Assembly: GCA_030426145.1 (NCBI GenBank)
Contig: JAUHZF010000043.1
Coordinates: 1-37,242 of the forward strand
Reading direction: 5' to 3'
Length of the DNA stretch: 37,242 nucleotides
DNA from: Polyangia bacterium
GTDB lineage: Bacteria; Myxococcota_A; Polyangia; Polyangiales; Polyangiaceae
Position numbers and translations under genes: made by a program. Below are positions 24,049 through 32,494 of this stretch, piece after piece. The notes beneath the pieces were generated by a model that worked only from the letters and a program-made list of their open reading frames with translations, searched no databases and was not told the origin of the DNA. Position 1 is the stretch's first letter; every line of letters starts with the position of its first letter.

Positions 24049-26372
24049 AGGGACTGGAGGAAGGCGTGCAACGCGTCCTTCTCGGCCTGCGTCAGCCCTT
24101 CGTAGGCGGTGCGCGAGGCATCCGCTTCGCCGAAGTGCAGCAGGATGGCGGCGGCAATGGTGCTGGCGCGACCGTCGTGCCAGTAGGGCGCGGTCGTGCC
24201 GAGGCCCCACAGCGGCGTGGTGCGGAACTCGGTGATGCTCGCGTCGGCGGAGGCGATGCCGCGGTCGGTGCCAGCCGGGGTCACGTCGTGCAGCAGGAGG
24301 TCGCTGTAGAGGTCGACCGGCATGCCATCCATGGTCTGCATGCTGGGGATGTGACAACCGTCGCAGCCCGCGGTGGCGAAGAGGGCCTCGCCCTGATCTT
24401 CGGCCGCGGTGTCGGTGCGCTGGCGCGGCGGACCGGCGAGCATCTTCAACCAGAAGACCATGTCGCCGAGCTCGTCGAGCTGGACCTCGGGGTCGGCCAC
24501 GTCGTCACCGTCGGTGGTGCGGCCGAAGGTGAGTCCCATTTGCTCCGGAAGCGTGAGGCCGAGCTCGGTCGAGGTCGCGTCGCGACCGAACTCGTCCACG
24601 CTGGGAACGTCGGCTTTCCAGCCGAAGCGTCCCACGCGGCCCCCCGGGAGGATGTTCGCGCGCCCGCTGATCCCCGTGGTGTTGTTCGGATCCTCGTTGG
24701 CGAGGATGGTCGCATCCGGGATCTGCTCGATGAGTCCGAGACCGAAGAGCGGCGGCGTCTGTCGCTGCTCGAAGAAGTTGGCAGCGTCGTCCACCGGGTT
24801 GCGGGCGTCGGTGGCCGCGGAGTGACGATGGGTCACGGTGCCCAGGGCCGGGGCGGTGAACCCGTTGGCGTCGAAGATCCCCTGGCGCACGACGTTGACG
24901 TCGAGCGGGCCTGCGCCACCGGGCACGGGGTCGAAGTGGCAGGCACGACACGAGTCGCCGTTGAAGCGTTCGCCGAGGCCTTCGCTGAGGAAGCGGTCGC
25001 GGTCGAAGGCCGAGCGGCCCCGGAGGAAGCGGTCGGCCTCTGCCGTCGACAAGTCGCGGAAGGGACCACCGTAGCTCCCCACGTCCGCCATCGGCGTCTC
25101 GGGAGGAATGAGACCCTCGCTGACCATCTCTGCGCCACCGAGAGAGCCGAGGAAGGCGATGATCGACGCCTGCTGCTCGGTCGAGAGCGCGACGTAGGCG
25201 TCACGGGCGTTGGTGCCCTCGCCGGCGTGCATTCGGATCGCATCATCGAGCGTGTCGGCGCGACCATCGTGCAGGTAGGGGCCGACGGCGGCGACGCCCC
25301 AAAGCGGCTGGGTGCGGAACTCGCTGCCACTCGCCGCGCCTTGGATCAGCCCGTCGGCGAGCTCCTCACCCATGTCGTGGATGAGCAGGTCGCTGTAGGC
25401 GGGGATGAGCCCGCGCGGTCCTTCGAGCGCGGGCACGTGGCAACCCTCGCAGCCCGCTTCGCGGAACAGCTTCTTGCCGTCCTCCTGCTCCGGCGTCAGC
25501 ACCTCGGCCGGTTGCGGGGCAGCGAGCAACATCGAGAAGGAGACGAGGTCGAAGAGGTCCTGTGAAGGCATCTCCGGATCGGCGACGCCGTCGTCGTCGA
25601 AGTTCGCTTCGTCGGGCGCGGCGGCCTGGGCCTGCTGCACGACCCCGATGTCACCGTCGGCGAGGAAGGAGCCCGACGCGGCGGAGGGAACCGGCAGATT
25701 GCCCTTCTCGTCCTGGCTGAGGGGCTCGGTGGTGATGCCGAGGTGGTTGAACAGGGGACCGCGGATGAAGCCCTCGATGCTGACGGTCTGTGACTTCCGT
25801 CCGAACCGACCCACGAAGCCACGGTCGGTGTTCACGCGGCCGCTGATGCCATCGCCATCGGCGTCGTCCGGGTCGGCGCGCTTGGAGATCTCCTCGCCCG
25901 AGATCTCCGCCAGCAGACCCACCCCGAAGAAGGGGATGGGGTTGCGGGTGAGGAAGGTGTTGGCGTTGGGATCGGTGGAGAGGTAGGCGGGTTGGCCGAG
26001 CGTGTAGTGGTTCTGAACCCCGCCTTTGCCCAACGGCGACTGTGAGCCGTCGCTCAGCGTTTGCGCGGTGATGACGAAGTTGCGGTACCGCGCAGCGCTG
26101 CCGCCGAAGACCGGCTTCTCGTGACAGGTGACGCAAAAGCTCGCGTTGAACTGAGGCCCGAATCCCTGCTCGGGCGTCAGGCGTTGCAGGGCGACCTCGC
26201 GGCCGCGCTCGAAGGAGGCCATCTGCTCCGGGGTGGCGTTGGGACGCACCGTGCCGAGGGGCCCGAACACGCCTTCTGCGAGCACGGCGGGTTCGATGGG
26301 ATCGTCGCTCGGACCGCACCCCGCGAGTGCTGAAGCGACCACCAACGTTGCCCAAGTGCGCGCGTAAGCCAT
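24045..26372 (-). CDS. Duplicated di-heme oxidoreductase-type c-type cytochrome (four CxxCH) lipoprotein
   Basis: 775 residues from the ATG at 26372, supported by GAGAG about 8 nt upstream and the lipoprotein signal ATLVVASALAGC; an ATG six codons upstream lacks an SD. The protein is two homologous halves of the DHOR (thiol-oxidoreductase-like, PF06537-type) family, about 1-395 and 430-775. Each has two heme c sites: CVTCH (near 79) and CEGCH (near 307); CRACH (near 474) and CDGCH (near 668). Paired motifs (FGVGLLAEI/FGLGLIEQI, GRFGRK/GRFGWK, FRTQPLWG/FRTTPLWG, PYLHDGRADT/PYWHDGRAST) show the duplication. It is probably a periplasmic electron-transfer protein or peroxidase-like enzyme. It lies between a beta-propeller lipoprotein and DUF192 in one transcript. 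Confidence 0.9.
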   Translation of the reverse strand: MAYARTWATLVVASALAGCGPSDDPIEPAVLAEGVFGPLGTVRPNATPEQMASFERGREVALQRLTPEQGFGPQFNASFCVTCHEKPVFGGSAARYRNFVITAQTLSDGSQSPLGKGGVQNHYTLGQPAYLSTDPNANTFLTRNPIPFFGVGLLAEISGEEISKRADPDDADGDGISGRVNTDRGFVGRFGRKSQTVSIEGFIRGPLFNHLGITTEPLSQDEKGNLPVPSAASGSFLADGDIGVVQQAQAAAPDEANFDDDGVADPEMPSQDLFDLVSFSMLLAAPQPAEVLTPEQEDGKKLFREAGCEGCHVPALEGPRGLIPAYSDLLIHDMGEELADGLIQGAASGSEFRTQPLWGVAAVGPYLHDGRADTLDDAIRMHAGEGTNARDAYVALSTEQQASIIAFLGSLGGAEMVSEGLIPPETPMADVGSYGGPFRDLSTAEADRFLRGRSAFDRDRFLSEGLGERFNGDSCRACHFDPVPGGAGPLDVNVVRQGIFDANGFTAPALGTVTHRHSAATDARNPVDDAANFFEQRQTPPLFGLGLIEQIPDATILANEDPNNTTGISGRANILPGGRVGRFGWKADVPSVDEFGRDATSTELGLTLPEQMGLTFGRTTDGDDVADPEVQLDELGDMVFWLKMLAGPPRQRTDTAAEDQGEALFATAGCDGCHIPSMQTMDGMPVDLYSDLLLHDVTPAGTDRGIASADASITEFRTTPLWGLGTTAPYWHDGRASTIAAAILLHFGEADASRTAYEGLTQAEKDALHAFLQSL

Positions 26373-26411
26373 GTTCAATCTCTCACTCATCGTGGGGGGG
26401 CGAAGCCATCT

Positions 26412-27449
26412 TCACTCGAACCAGAGCGCGATGCCCCGGTATGGAGGTTCGATGGAAGCAAGACTCCCGCCAACGGTGGTCAACCTCCCGCTCGGATCGC
26501 GGAAGACGGCGTGGAGGTCGAGCTGGGTGTCGTAACTCTGGTCGGTTGGGGCGAGCGTCTCGACGTCGAGCTCGATGATCGTGCCCCTCACGCCCACCAC
26601 GGTCGCGACATTTGGATCCGACATGTGGACCCCGTTGAAGCCCGGGAGGGGCGCCAAGATCTCGGTTCGCCAGTCTGTGCCATTGAAGCGAGACACGATC
26701 CCGTTGCCCCGGCCACCCACGGCCACGATGTTGTCGGGACCGGTGCCCCAAAGCGAGATGAGATCATCGCTCGCACCCACGAGCTGCTCGGTGAGCGCGC
26801 TCCCGTCCCAATGCAGCACGACCCCCCTGGAGCCGACGATGTAGACGTCGTCGGGGCCGGTGCCCCAAACCTTGAAGTACGCAGAAACGCCGGGCTTTTC
26901 GAGCATGGGGGAGGCGAGTTCGGTCCACGCGCTGCCGTCGTAGCGAAGAATCACCTGGTCGCCCGGCATGCGGCCGTTGCCTCCGACGGCCCAGAGATCG
27001 TCGGGGCTCGCGCCCCACACGCCCCACAGGTTTTGGTCCGTGGGGGTGGCCTGGGGGGTGAAGCTGCTGCCGTCGTAGTGCAGGACGGTGCCACCATCCC
27101 CTACGAATGTGACGTCGTCGGGCCCGAAGCCGACGGTCCAGTTCACCAACGGGACCTGCATCCCGGGGTCGACTTCTCCCCAGCTCGTGCCGTCCCAGCG
27201 CCAGATCACGCCGCTGTCCCGAGGGCCGCCCACGGCCCAGAGGTCGTCTCCCGACGAGCCCCACACGTTGAGGAGCCAGCCCGAGGAGGTGGCATCGAAG
27301 GCTTCGCTCCATCCCTCTTCGGGCGGCGGGTCCGGATCGTCGGGGCCACAGCCGCTGAGGGCGGGGCTGAGGGCGATCAGAGCCATGCTGAGCCACTTCG
27401 AGGGCTTGCGCCAGCCGACTGGCACGCTTCGTCGAGGGGTGTCGTTCAT
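26412..27449 (-). CDS. Beta-propeller-like repeat lipoprotein
   Basis: 345 residues from the ATG at 27449; the frame is open further upstream but no signal supports it. The signal peptide ends at LSPALSGC (lipobox LSGC). The mature part has at least five copies of a short unit built on VWGxxxDDLWAVGG: LNVWGSSGDDLWAVGG, LWGVWGASPDDLWAVGG, FKVWGTGPDDVYIVGS, ISLWGTGPDNIVAVGG. HYDGSSFT/RYDGSAWT loops lie between them. This repeat type is common in secreted myxobacterial proteins and probably folds as a beta-propeller. The stop is 39 bp before the cytochrome start, so it is likely the first gene of that operon. No SD is seen; function unknown. Confidence 0.85.
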   Translation of the reverse strand: MNDTPRRSVPVGWRKPSKWLSMALIALSPALSGCGPDDPDPPPEEGWSEAFDATSSGWLLNVWGSSGDDLWAVGGPRDSGVIWRWDGTSWGEVDPGMQVPLVNWTVGFGPDDVTFVGDGGTVLHYDGSSFTPQATPTDQNLWGVWGASPDDLWAVGGNGRMPGDQVILRYDGSAWTELASPMLEKPGVSAYFKVWGTGPDDVYIVGSRGVVLHWDGSALTEQLVGASDDLISLWGTGPDNIVAVGGRGNGIVSRFNGTDWRTEILAPLPGFNGVHMSDPNVATVVGVRGTIIELDVETLAPTDQSYDTQLDLHAVFRDPSGRLTTVGGSLASIEPPYRGIALWFE

Positions 27450-27517
27450 GTTCGGGCAGGTGTCTGCAGGGACCGTTCCAAGCTCTCGCGTTTCATCATA
27501 CCGCCGCGGGCGCGTCG

Positions 27518-28810
27518 TCAGTCCGCCCAGCCGCGCGCGACGAGGCTGTCGATGATGCGCTGACCCCGGTGGCCGAAGATGGGGTGGAGTTCGAGCGACC
27601 GCTCCGTCGCGAGCTCCAGGGCGATGTCGGAGGCTGCGCGACCCTCGGTGGCCGCACGCTGGAGAACCTGGAGCGTGAGTCGATAGACGGAGTTGTCGTG
27701 CGCTCGGCCGAGGTGATCGTCGTAGCGCGGGTCGTCGTCTACGTAGCCTGCGGCCTCGTCTGCGCAGTTGACGATCCCCATCCGGTTGACGAGGAAGTCG
27801 GGCACGTAGGTCACGTCCCGCGCGTGGAGGCGCATGCCATCGGCCGAAGGGTCGCGCAGCTGGTTGTTGGCGGCGCCGCAGACGATGGGCGCCTTCAGGG
27901 CGGCAATGGTGCCCTCGTGGAGAACACCGCCTACGGCGCATGGTGCGACGACGTCGGCCTCCGCGCCGAGGATCGCCTCGTCGCCGCGCTCGGTGATCTG
28001 CACCTCGAGGCGCGGGTACTTTTTGGTGAGGCGCGCCGCGGCCGGGTCGATGTCACTGCCGACGATGCGCGCCACCCCGGCTTGGTGCAGGTAGTCGACG
28101 AGCGGCTCACCTACGTGCCCAAGTCCTTGAATCGCGACCGTCTTGCCCTCGACGGTGCCCATGTTTCGATGGGCGAGGGCCGCCTCCATCCCGCGAACGA
28201 CGCCGAGCGCCGTCGGAGCAGATGGATTGCCCGAGCCGCCGAGCTCCGCCGGAATGCACGTGGTGAAACGGGTGCGACTGAAGATCGCCGCCATGTCCTC
28301 CACCGACGTGCCCACGTCTTCGGCGGTGACGTAGCATCCGCGCAAGCTCGTCATGAAGTCGCCGTAGCGCGTGTAGATCGCGCGTCGAACCTCTGGGGAA
28401 GACGCTTCGGGGTTCAGTCCCTGGGCGGCGATGAGCCCTTTGCCGCCACCCCACCACAGCCCGGCGAGGGCGTTCTTGAGGGTCATGCCCTGGGCGAGGC
28501 GCATGCCGTCTCGCAGAAAGTCGCCCACGGTGTCGTAGCGCCAGTTGCGCACGCCGCCGGCGCCCTGACCGCGACACGTGCGATGAACGCAGGCTCCGAA
28601 GAGCACCCCCGTCTCGGGGCAGAGCTCGGCGAAGAAGCCCTCGTGCCCGTCGTAGTCGACGGCGTTCTTCGCCATGGCGTCGGCCAAAGGAGCCAGGGCT
28701 TCGTGCGATGCGCGCACGCCCCCGTCGCGGGTCACGAGCGCGAAGCGTCGGATTCCGCGCTCTCGGAGGAAGGCGGCGAAGTCGGGCAGAGAGAGGGTTT
28801 CGAGGCTCAT
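27518..28810 (-). CDS. Glu/Leu/Phe/Val dehydrogenase family enzyme
   Basis: 430 residues from the ATG at 28810. The family reversibly deaminates an L-amino acid to the 2-oxoacid with NAD(P)+. Catalytic residues are present: Lys112 (TLKNALAG), Lys124 in WWGGGKGLI, and Asp165 in TAEDVGTS. The Rossmann glycine motif GLGHVG is at 229-234. ANNQL and FLVNRMGIVNCADE near the C-terminus are also typical. The length exceeds leucine dehydrogenase (about 360) and the N-terminal region is distinct, so Leu, Val or Phe preference cannot be decided. It follows the M28 peptidase after 50 bp, suggesting peptide and amino-acid breakdown. Confidence 0.9.
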   Translation of the reverse strand: MSLETLSLPDFAAFLRERGIRRFALVTRDGGVRASHEALAPLADAMAKNAVDYDGHEGFFAELCPETGVLFGACVHRTCRGQGAGGVRNWRYDTVGDFLRDGMRLAQGMTLKNALAGLWWGGGKGLIAAQGLNPEASSPEVRRAIYTRYGDFMTSLRGCYVTAEDVGTSVEDMAAIFSRTRFTTCIPAELGGSGNPSAPTALGVVRGMEAALAHRNMGTVEGKTVAIQGLGHVGEPLVDYLHQAGVARIVGSDIDPAAARLTKKYPRLEVQITERGDEAILGAEADVVAPCAVGGVLHEGTIAALKAPIVCGAANNQLRDPSADGMRLHARDVTYVPDFLVNRMGIVNCADEAAGYVDDDPRYDDHLGRAHDNSVYRLTLQVLQRAATEGRAASDIALELATERSLELHPIFGHRGQRIIDSLVARGWAD

Positions 28811-28860
28811 GTCGCATGGCGTGCTGCGGGCGGCGCCGGGCGACAAGGGCCGGCGAGACG

Positions 28861-29952
28861 TCAGGGGTTGGGCCGCCGCGGGCGCTCGCGGCTCGTCGCG
28901 AGGCGGCGCACCACGTCGGTGATGGCCCGTGCGCGTCGGGTGAGCAGCGGATAGTGGAGCTTGTCGGGCGTGTCGGTCGGTCGATGGTAGTCGTCCGACT
29001 CGCCGGCACCGAAGAAGAGGGCCGGCACCCCGACGTCTTCGAAGCTGAAGCTGTCGCCCCGTCCTTCGGAGAAGGCCTCGAGCACGCGCCGGATGGGCGC
29101 GGGGAAATCTTCGGTGGCCCAGAGCTGCAGCGCTTCGGTCGCACATGCCCCCTCCGCGGCCTCGCGCATGACCGGTCGGTCGGCGGTCCCGAGCACCCCG
29201 AGCGAAGCGTCGGGGTCGAGCTTCACCAGCGAGCGCAACAGACGAAGCCCCTCCCGGTCGCCGATGGGGCGGCCGATCATGTCGACGTTCACCATGGCGA
29301 CGGTCTGCGAGATGGGCCGCACGGGGTGCTCGGCGTAGTAGCGGCTCCCCACGAGGCCGATCTCCTCGGCGCCGAAGAAGACGAGCAGCACCTCGCGACG
29401 GGGGCTCGACTCGGTCGCGAGGGCGCGCGCGCCCTCGAGCACGGCCGCCACCCCCGAAGCGTTGTCCTCCGCGCCGAGGTAGGCCTCGCCGTGGCGGACG
29501 CCGAGGTGGTCGTAGTGAGCGCCGAAGACCACCACCTCGTTCGCGAGCGCACCGCGTCCCGGGAGCGTGGCGATGATGTTGGCGCTCTCGCGACCCGAGT
29601 CGGGCCTCAGCTTGAAGGTCTGGAGGTAGTCGTCCCCGGCGGGGGCGATACTCCACTGCTTCAGGCGCGCGATGATCAGCGCCGCTGCGGCCGCCTCGTC
29701 TTCGGTTCCGCTCCCGCGTCCGCGCAGCTCGGGTGCCGCGAGGGCCTCGACGTGCGCGCGAAGGGCCGCTTCCGATAGCGGCGCGGGCTCCGGTGGCGGT
29801 GCCGGGACTGGGCTCGCCGCGGCCGTCGCCGATGGCGCGACGGTCGGGGTCGGAGCGGGGAGGGGGGCTGGGGCCGGCGTCGGCGCAGGGCCGCAGCCGG
29901 CGAGCAGGCTCACGAGCACGACCGCGCGCCCTCTGGCGACACGCGCGATCAA
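28861..29952 (-). CDS. M28-family metallopeptidase lipoprotein
   Basis: 363 residues from a TTG at 29952 that overlaps the CBS gene stop (TTGA). The N-terminus MIARVARGRAVVLVSLLAGC is then a proper lipoprotein signal; longer in-frame starts enter the CBS gene. A long Pro/Ala stretch (about 21-58) follows. The M28 zinc site is complete: AHYDH (His146), AEDNASG (Asp163), FFGAEE (Glu196/197), NVDMIGR (Asp224) and the C-terminal DDYHRPTDT His. M28 enzymes are aminopeptidases using two zinc ions. It should sit in the periplasm or outer membrane. It lies in the CBS to dehydrogenase gene series. Confidence 0.9.
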   Translation of the reverse strand: MIARVARGRAVVLVSLLAGCGPAPTPAPAPLPAPTPTVAPSATAAASPVPAPPPEPAPLSEAALRAHVEALAAPELRGRGSGTEDEAAAAALIIARLKQWSIAPAGDDYLQTFKLRPDSGRESANIIATLPGRGALANEVVVFGAHYDHLGVRHGEAYLGAEDNASGVAAVLEGARALATESSPRREVLLVFFGAEEIGLVGSRYYAEHPVRPISQTVAMVNVDMIGRPIGDREGLRLLRSLVKLDPDASLGVLGTADRPVMREAAEGACATEALQLWATEDFPAPIRRVLEAFSEGRGDSFSFEDVGVPALFFGAGESDDYHRPTDTPDKLHYPLLTRRARAITDVVRRLATSRERPRRPNP

Positions 29953-30728
29953 AGCGCAGCGCGAACGAAGTCGAGGCCGGTCATGATCCCAGTCACACGA
30001 CGCTTGTCGAGCGCGAGCACGCGCCGCACGCTGGTAGCAGCGGCCTGCTGCGCGGCACGGTAGAGCGGCGTGTCCTGCTGCATGCAGACCAGCGACGGGC
30101 TCATGACTTCTTCGACCGGCGTATCGCGCGGGGCCGCCGAGGAGAGCAGAGACTCGACCTGGGTGAAGACGCCGACCGGCCACTCGTCGTCGAGCACGAC
30201 CAGTCCCGAGACCTTGGCGTTGCCGAGGCGCTCGGTGGCCATGCCGACGGGCTCCTCGGCGCGGATGGTGAAAACGGGGCTGCTCATGTACTCGGTGAGC
30301 GGCTGACGGAGGCGCTGCTCGGCCACGGCCGTCATGACGTCGCGCGTGCTCACGACGCCCGCGAGCTTGCCGTCATCGTCGACCACGAAGAGGCGGTGGT
30401 AGTGCCCGTCGACCATCTTCTGGGAGGCCATGCGGAGGTTGGTCAGCGGCGATACGGTGACGACCTCCTTCGTCATCACCTCGGACACCGGCTGCTCGGG
30501 GAAGGTGAGCAGCGGTGAGCCCGGTCGACGACCCGTCTCGCGCTGTCCTACGCGTAGTAGATCCGTTCGCGTGATGACGCCGGCGAGCCGACCGCCTTCG
30601 ACAACGGCGACGCTCGAGACGCGATGGGCTTCGAGGGCGGTGTGCACCTCGGGCAGAGACAGAGAGGCCTCCACCGTGTGCACGGGCGAAGACATGTGGC
30701 GTTCTACGGGAGCGGTGAAGTGGCTCAT
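29949..30728 (-). CDS. Protein with four CBS domains
   Basis: 259 residues with no transmembrane segment, made of two CBS pairs: HMSSPVHTVEASLSLPEVHTAL, VMTKEVVTVSPLTNLRMASQ, YMSSPVFTIRAEEPVGMATERL and VMSPSLVCMQQDTPLYRAAQ. Each is followed by a GVxTxxD or GIMTxxD type turn (GVITRTDLL, GVVSTRDVM, GVFTQVESL, GIMTGLDFV). CBS pairs bind adenosine-containing ligands such as AMP, ATP or S-adenosylmethionine and regulate a partner. No enzyme domain is attached, so it probably acts in trans. The stop overlaps the M28 start; the upstream lipoprotein ends 28 bp before its ATG. Confidence 0.92.
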   Translation of the reverse strand: MSHFTAPVERHMSSPVHTVEASLSLPEVHTALEAHRVSSVAVVEGGRLAGVITRTDLLRVGQRETGRRPGSPLLTFPEQPVSEVMTKEVVTVSPLTNLRMASQKMVDGHYHRLFVVDDDGKLAGVVSTRDVMTAVAEQRLRQPLTEYMSSPVFTIRAEEPVGMATERLGNAKVSGLVVLDDEWPVGVFTQVESLLSSAAPRDTPVEEVMSPSLVCMQQDTPLYRAAQQAAATSVRRVLALDKRRVTGIMTGLDFVRAAL

Positions 30729-30756
30729 GGCTTGGGTTTTCTAGCCCACGCGGGCC

Positions 30757-31422
30757 TCAAATCGTCCATTCATCGTGAACCACGGCCCGCAGCTTTTGCG
30801 TTCCACCTTCGCGTACGAACACGAGGGCGAGCCGAACCCAGTCCATGCCCTCGTAGTCTGGGTTGCGGCCGGGCACGTAGAGCTCGATCCAGGTCGCATC
30901 GGGGTAGGTCTCGTGCACGTTGCTCTTCGTATGGCCGGAGCCCATGTGCCCCAGGTTTTTCGCCGAGTGCTTCTCCGACGTCACTCGGTTGCCGGGCACG
31001 AAGGCGTCGGGGGTCACGAAGGTCTTCACGTAGTCGGCGAAGGCGAGGTCGATGGAATCGCCCCTGCCGTCGTAGGTGCCCCAGGTGCGAACCTTGGGGT
31101 CTTCGAAGGCGCCACGCAGCTCCGAAGGGGTCAGGACCACGTCATCTTCCGGCGAAACCCATGCGTAGGGGCTGAAGCGGACGCCATGCACGCTGGCGTG
31201 GCGCGCGAGCGTTTCGCCGTTGCGCTCGGTGAAGGCCACCCGGATCACTTCGGCGAGCTGGGTCAGCGACGCCGGTGCTTTGGGAGGTGGAGGGGCTGGA
31301 GCCACCTCGGTCGGATGGGGGTCGGGGCGGATTTCGACCGGCGGATCGGCCTGCGGCGTCGGGCTCGGACAGGCGGTCAGGAGCACCGTGGGCGCGAAGA
31401 AATAGGCGAGAGCACGCACCAT
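30757..31422 (-). CDS. Conserved lipoprotein of unknown function (WTI-ending family)
   Basis: 221 residues from the ATG at 31422; an ATG 22 codons upstream gives a non-signal extension. The signal MVRALAYFFAPTVLLTAC has a good lipobox (LTAC). Residues about 50-221 have a pattern I recognise from secreted proteins of several phyla: HASVHGVRFSPYAWVSPEDD, RTWGTYDGRGDSIDLAFADYV, MDWVRLALVF and the terminal AVVHDEWTI. It has no known enzymatic motif. No SD is seen. The CBS gene starts 28 bp downstream, so co-transcription is likely. Confidence 0.8.
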   Translation of the reverse strand: MVRALAYFFAPTVLLTACPSPTPQADPPVEIRPDPHPTEVAPAPPPPKAPASLTQLAEVIRVAFTERNGETLARHASVHGVRFSPYAWVSPEDDVVLTPSELRGAFEDPKVRTWGTYDGRGDSIDLAFADYVKTFVTPDAFVPGNRVTSEKHSAKNLGHMGSGHTKSNVHETYPDATWIELYVPGRNPDYEGMDWVRLALVFVREGGTQKLRAVVHDEWTI

Positions 31423-31770
31423 GTCGGCAGAAACGCGAGCGCCGCGACGCGACTTCCCACGTGGTGCATTTAGTGATGAGGCAGCCATGGTCGGGTTGTG
31501 CTAGGGACCGGGTGTCAATCCAACATGCTCTTCGTTTCGTTGCACGTGGTCGCCCCACTTCTTCCGAGACGGGGCGAGGCGTCGAGCACCGCACCAAGGG
31601 TCTACTTGCCCCTTGGTTTTCGACCCTCCACTGAACGAACCGAATGAGAGATTACCCACTTTCGAAAACATCAAGTGGCCCCCGAGGGAGCAGCAATCCG
31701 CTGCTCCTGTCCGACCGGTGCGTCGCGGGAAGAGCGTAGCGGTAAGGGCTACAGGAGGAACAGCTGACGA
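31423..31770 (+). promoter_or_regulatory. Structured leader/intergenic region upstream of the RRM gene
   Basis: 348 bp without a gene. Four hairpins lie in a row: ACCAAGGG/CCCTTGGT (31593-31617) ending in TTTT; CCACTT/AAGTGG (31656-31678); GGAGCAGC/GCTGCTCC (31687-31707); and GTAGC/GCTAC (31736-31752), the last directly against the SD AGGAGG (31753-31758). The SD-to-ATG spacing is 12 nt, longer than usual. These could control RRM synthesis; the promoter itself was not identified. Confidence 0.5.
31593..31620 (+). terminator. Terminator-like hairpin in the RRM leader (possible attenuator)
   Basis: An 8-bp perfect stem, ACCAAGGG (31593-31600) and CCCTTGGT (31610-31617), with a 9-nt loop and TTTT immediately after (31617-31620) on the + strand. 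Nothing upstream reads in this direction, so it may act as an attenuator for the RRM transcript. On the - strand there is no T-tract. Confidence 0.5.
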
Positions 31771-32265
31771 ATGGCCAGGAACAGGAACCGACAGTTTGCG
31801 AAGCGGAAGCGAGAGCTCGAGAAGAAGGAGAAGAAGGCCCAGAAGCGTGAGAAAAAAGCCGCGCGGGCTTCGAACCCAGGGGGGCCGGTGTTCATGGACA
31901 TCGAGGACGCCCCGACCTCCTACAAGCCCACCGAAGACGAGGTAATGCGCGCCGTGGAGCGTGCCATGCGTCCCCAGAACGCCGGCGCGCGAGAGGCCCG
32001 TGGCCGGGCCTCGGCCAACCCCCGTCTCTTCGTGGGCAACCTCCACTCGGACGTTGAGGAGAACGAGCTGCGCGCCTTCTTCGTCGAGCGCGGATTCCCC
32101 CTGAACGACGCCATCGTGCCCCGTGACCGCAACACCGGCGAGTCCCGCGGTTTCGCTTTCGTCGAGCTCGCCGAGGCCGAGAAGGCCGAGAAGGCCATCG
32201 AGGCCCTCGACGGCTACACCTTCCAGAGCCGCCAGCTCCGGGTGAACGCCGCCGAACCTCGCTGA
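31771..32265 (+). CDS. RRM-domain RNA-binding protein
   Basis: 164 residues. A very basic Lys/Arg-rich N-terminal helix (residues about 4-34, KKEKKAQKREKKAA) is followed by an acidic turn and one RRM (about 85-163). RNP2 is LFVGNL and RNP1 is RGFAFVEL, both with the aromatic residues needed for RNA stacking. Small single-RRM proteins occur in cyanobacteria and myxobacteria, often cold-induced, and act on mRNA. The SD AGGAGG is 12 nt from the ATG. The long structured leader suggests post-transcriptional control, possibly autoregulation. It is followed by a strong hairpin. Confidence 0.92.
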   Translation: MARNRNRQFAKRKRELEKKEKKAQKREKKAARASNPGGPVFMDIEDAPTSYKPTEDEVMRAVERAMRPQNAGAREARGRASANPRLFVGNLHSDVEENELRAFFVERGFPLNDAIVPRDRNTGESRGFAFVELAEAEKAEKAIEALDGYTFQSRQLRVNAAEPR

Positions 32266-32288
32266 CACGCTTCAGCGAGATGACATCG

Positions 32289-32318
32289 AGGCCGGCCTCT
32301 CCCGAGAGAGGTCGGCCT
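32289..32318 (+). terminator. Hairpin after the RRM gene, probable terminator
   Basis: A 13-bp stem AGGCCGGCCTCTC (32289-32301)/GAGAGGTCGGCCT (32306-32318), one G-T pair, 4-nt loop. It lies 24 bp after the RRM stop. The T-tract is poor, so it may be a weak or Rho-assisted terminator. The remaining ~175 bp up to 32494 show no recognisable feature. Confidence 0.65.
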
Positions 32319-32494
32319 TCGTGGTTCCATGGCCGAGGTCGCCGGTGGTCCGTGGTGCCCTACGAGCTCGGTCCCCGGAGCTTCGCTACGCTTCCATGGA
32401 TCTTCGCCCCCCGCGCTCTCTCGGTAGCTGCACCTGTCTACGGGTTGCTCTACAACCTGCGTGTGGACGTGACCCCTTTCAACCCGAGCCGCCC

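Noticed and set aside
31561-31650. A tRNA-like T-arm in the RRM leader
   Set aside because: No acceptor stem, anticodon stem or CCA-compatible fold could be formed; the bases are explained by the terminator-like hairpin.
31501-32268. A 255-codon - strand frame opposite the RRM gene
   Set aside because: The RRM frame has RNP1 and RNP2 and a good SD. The antisense frame has no recognisable features.
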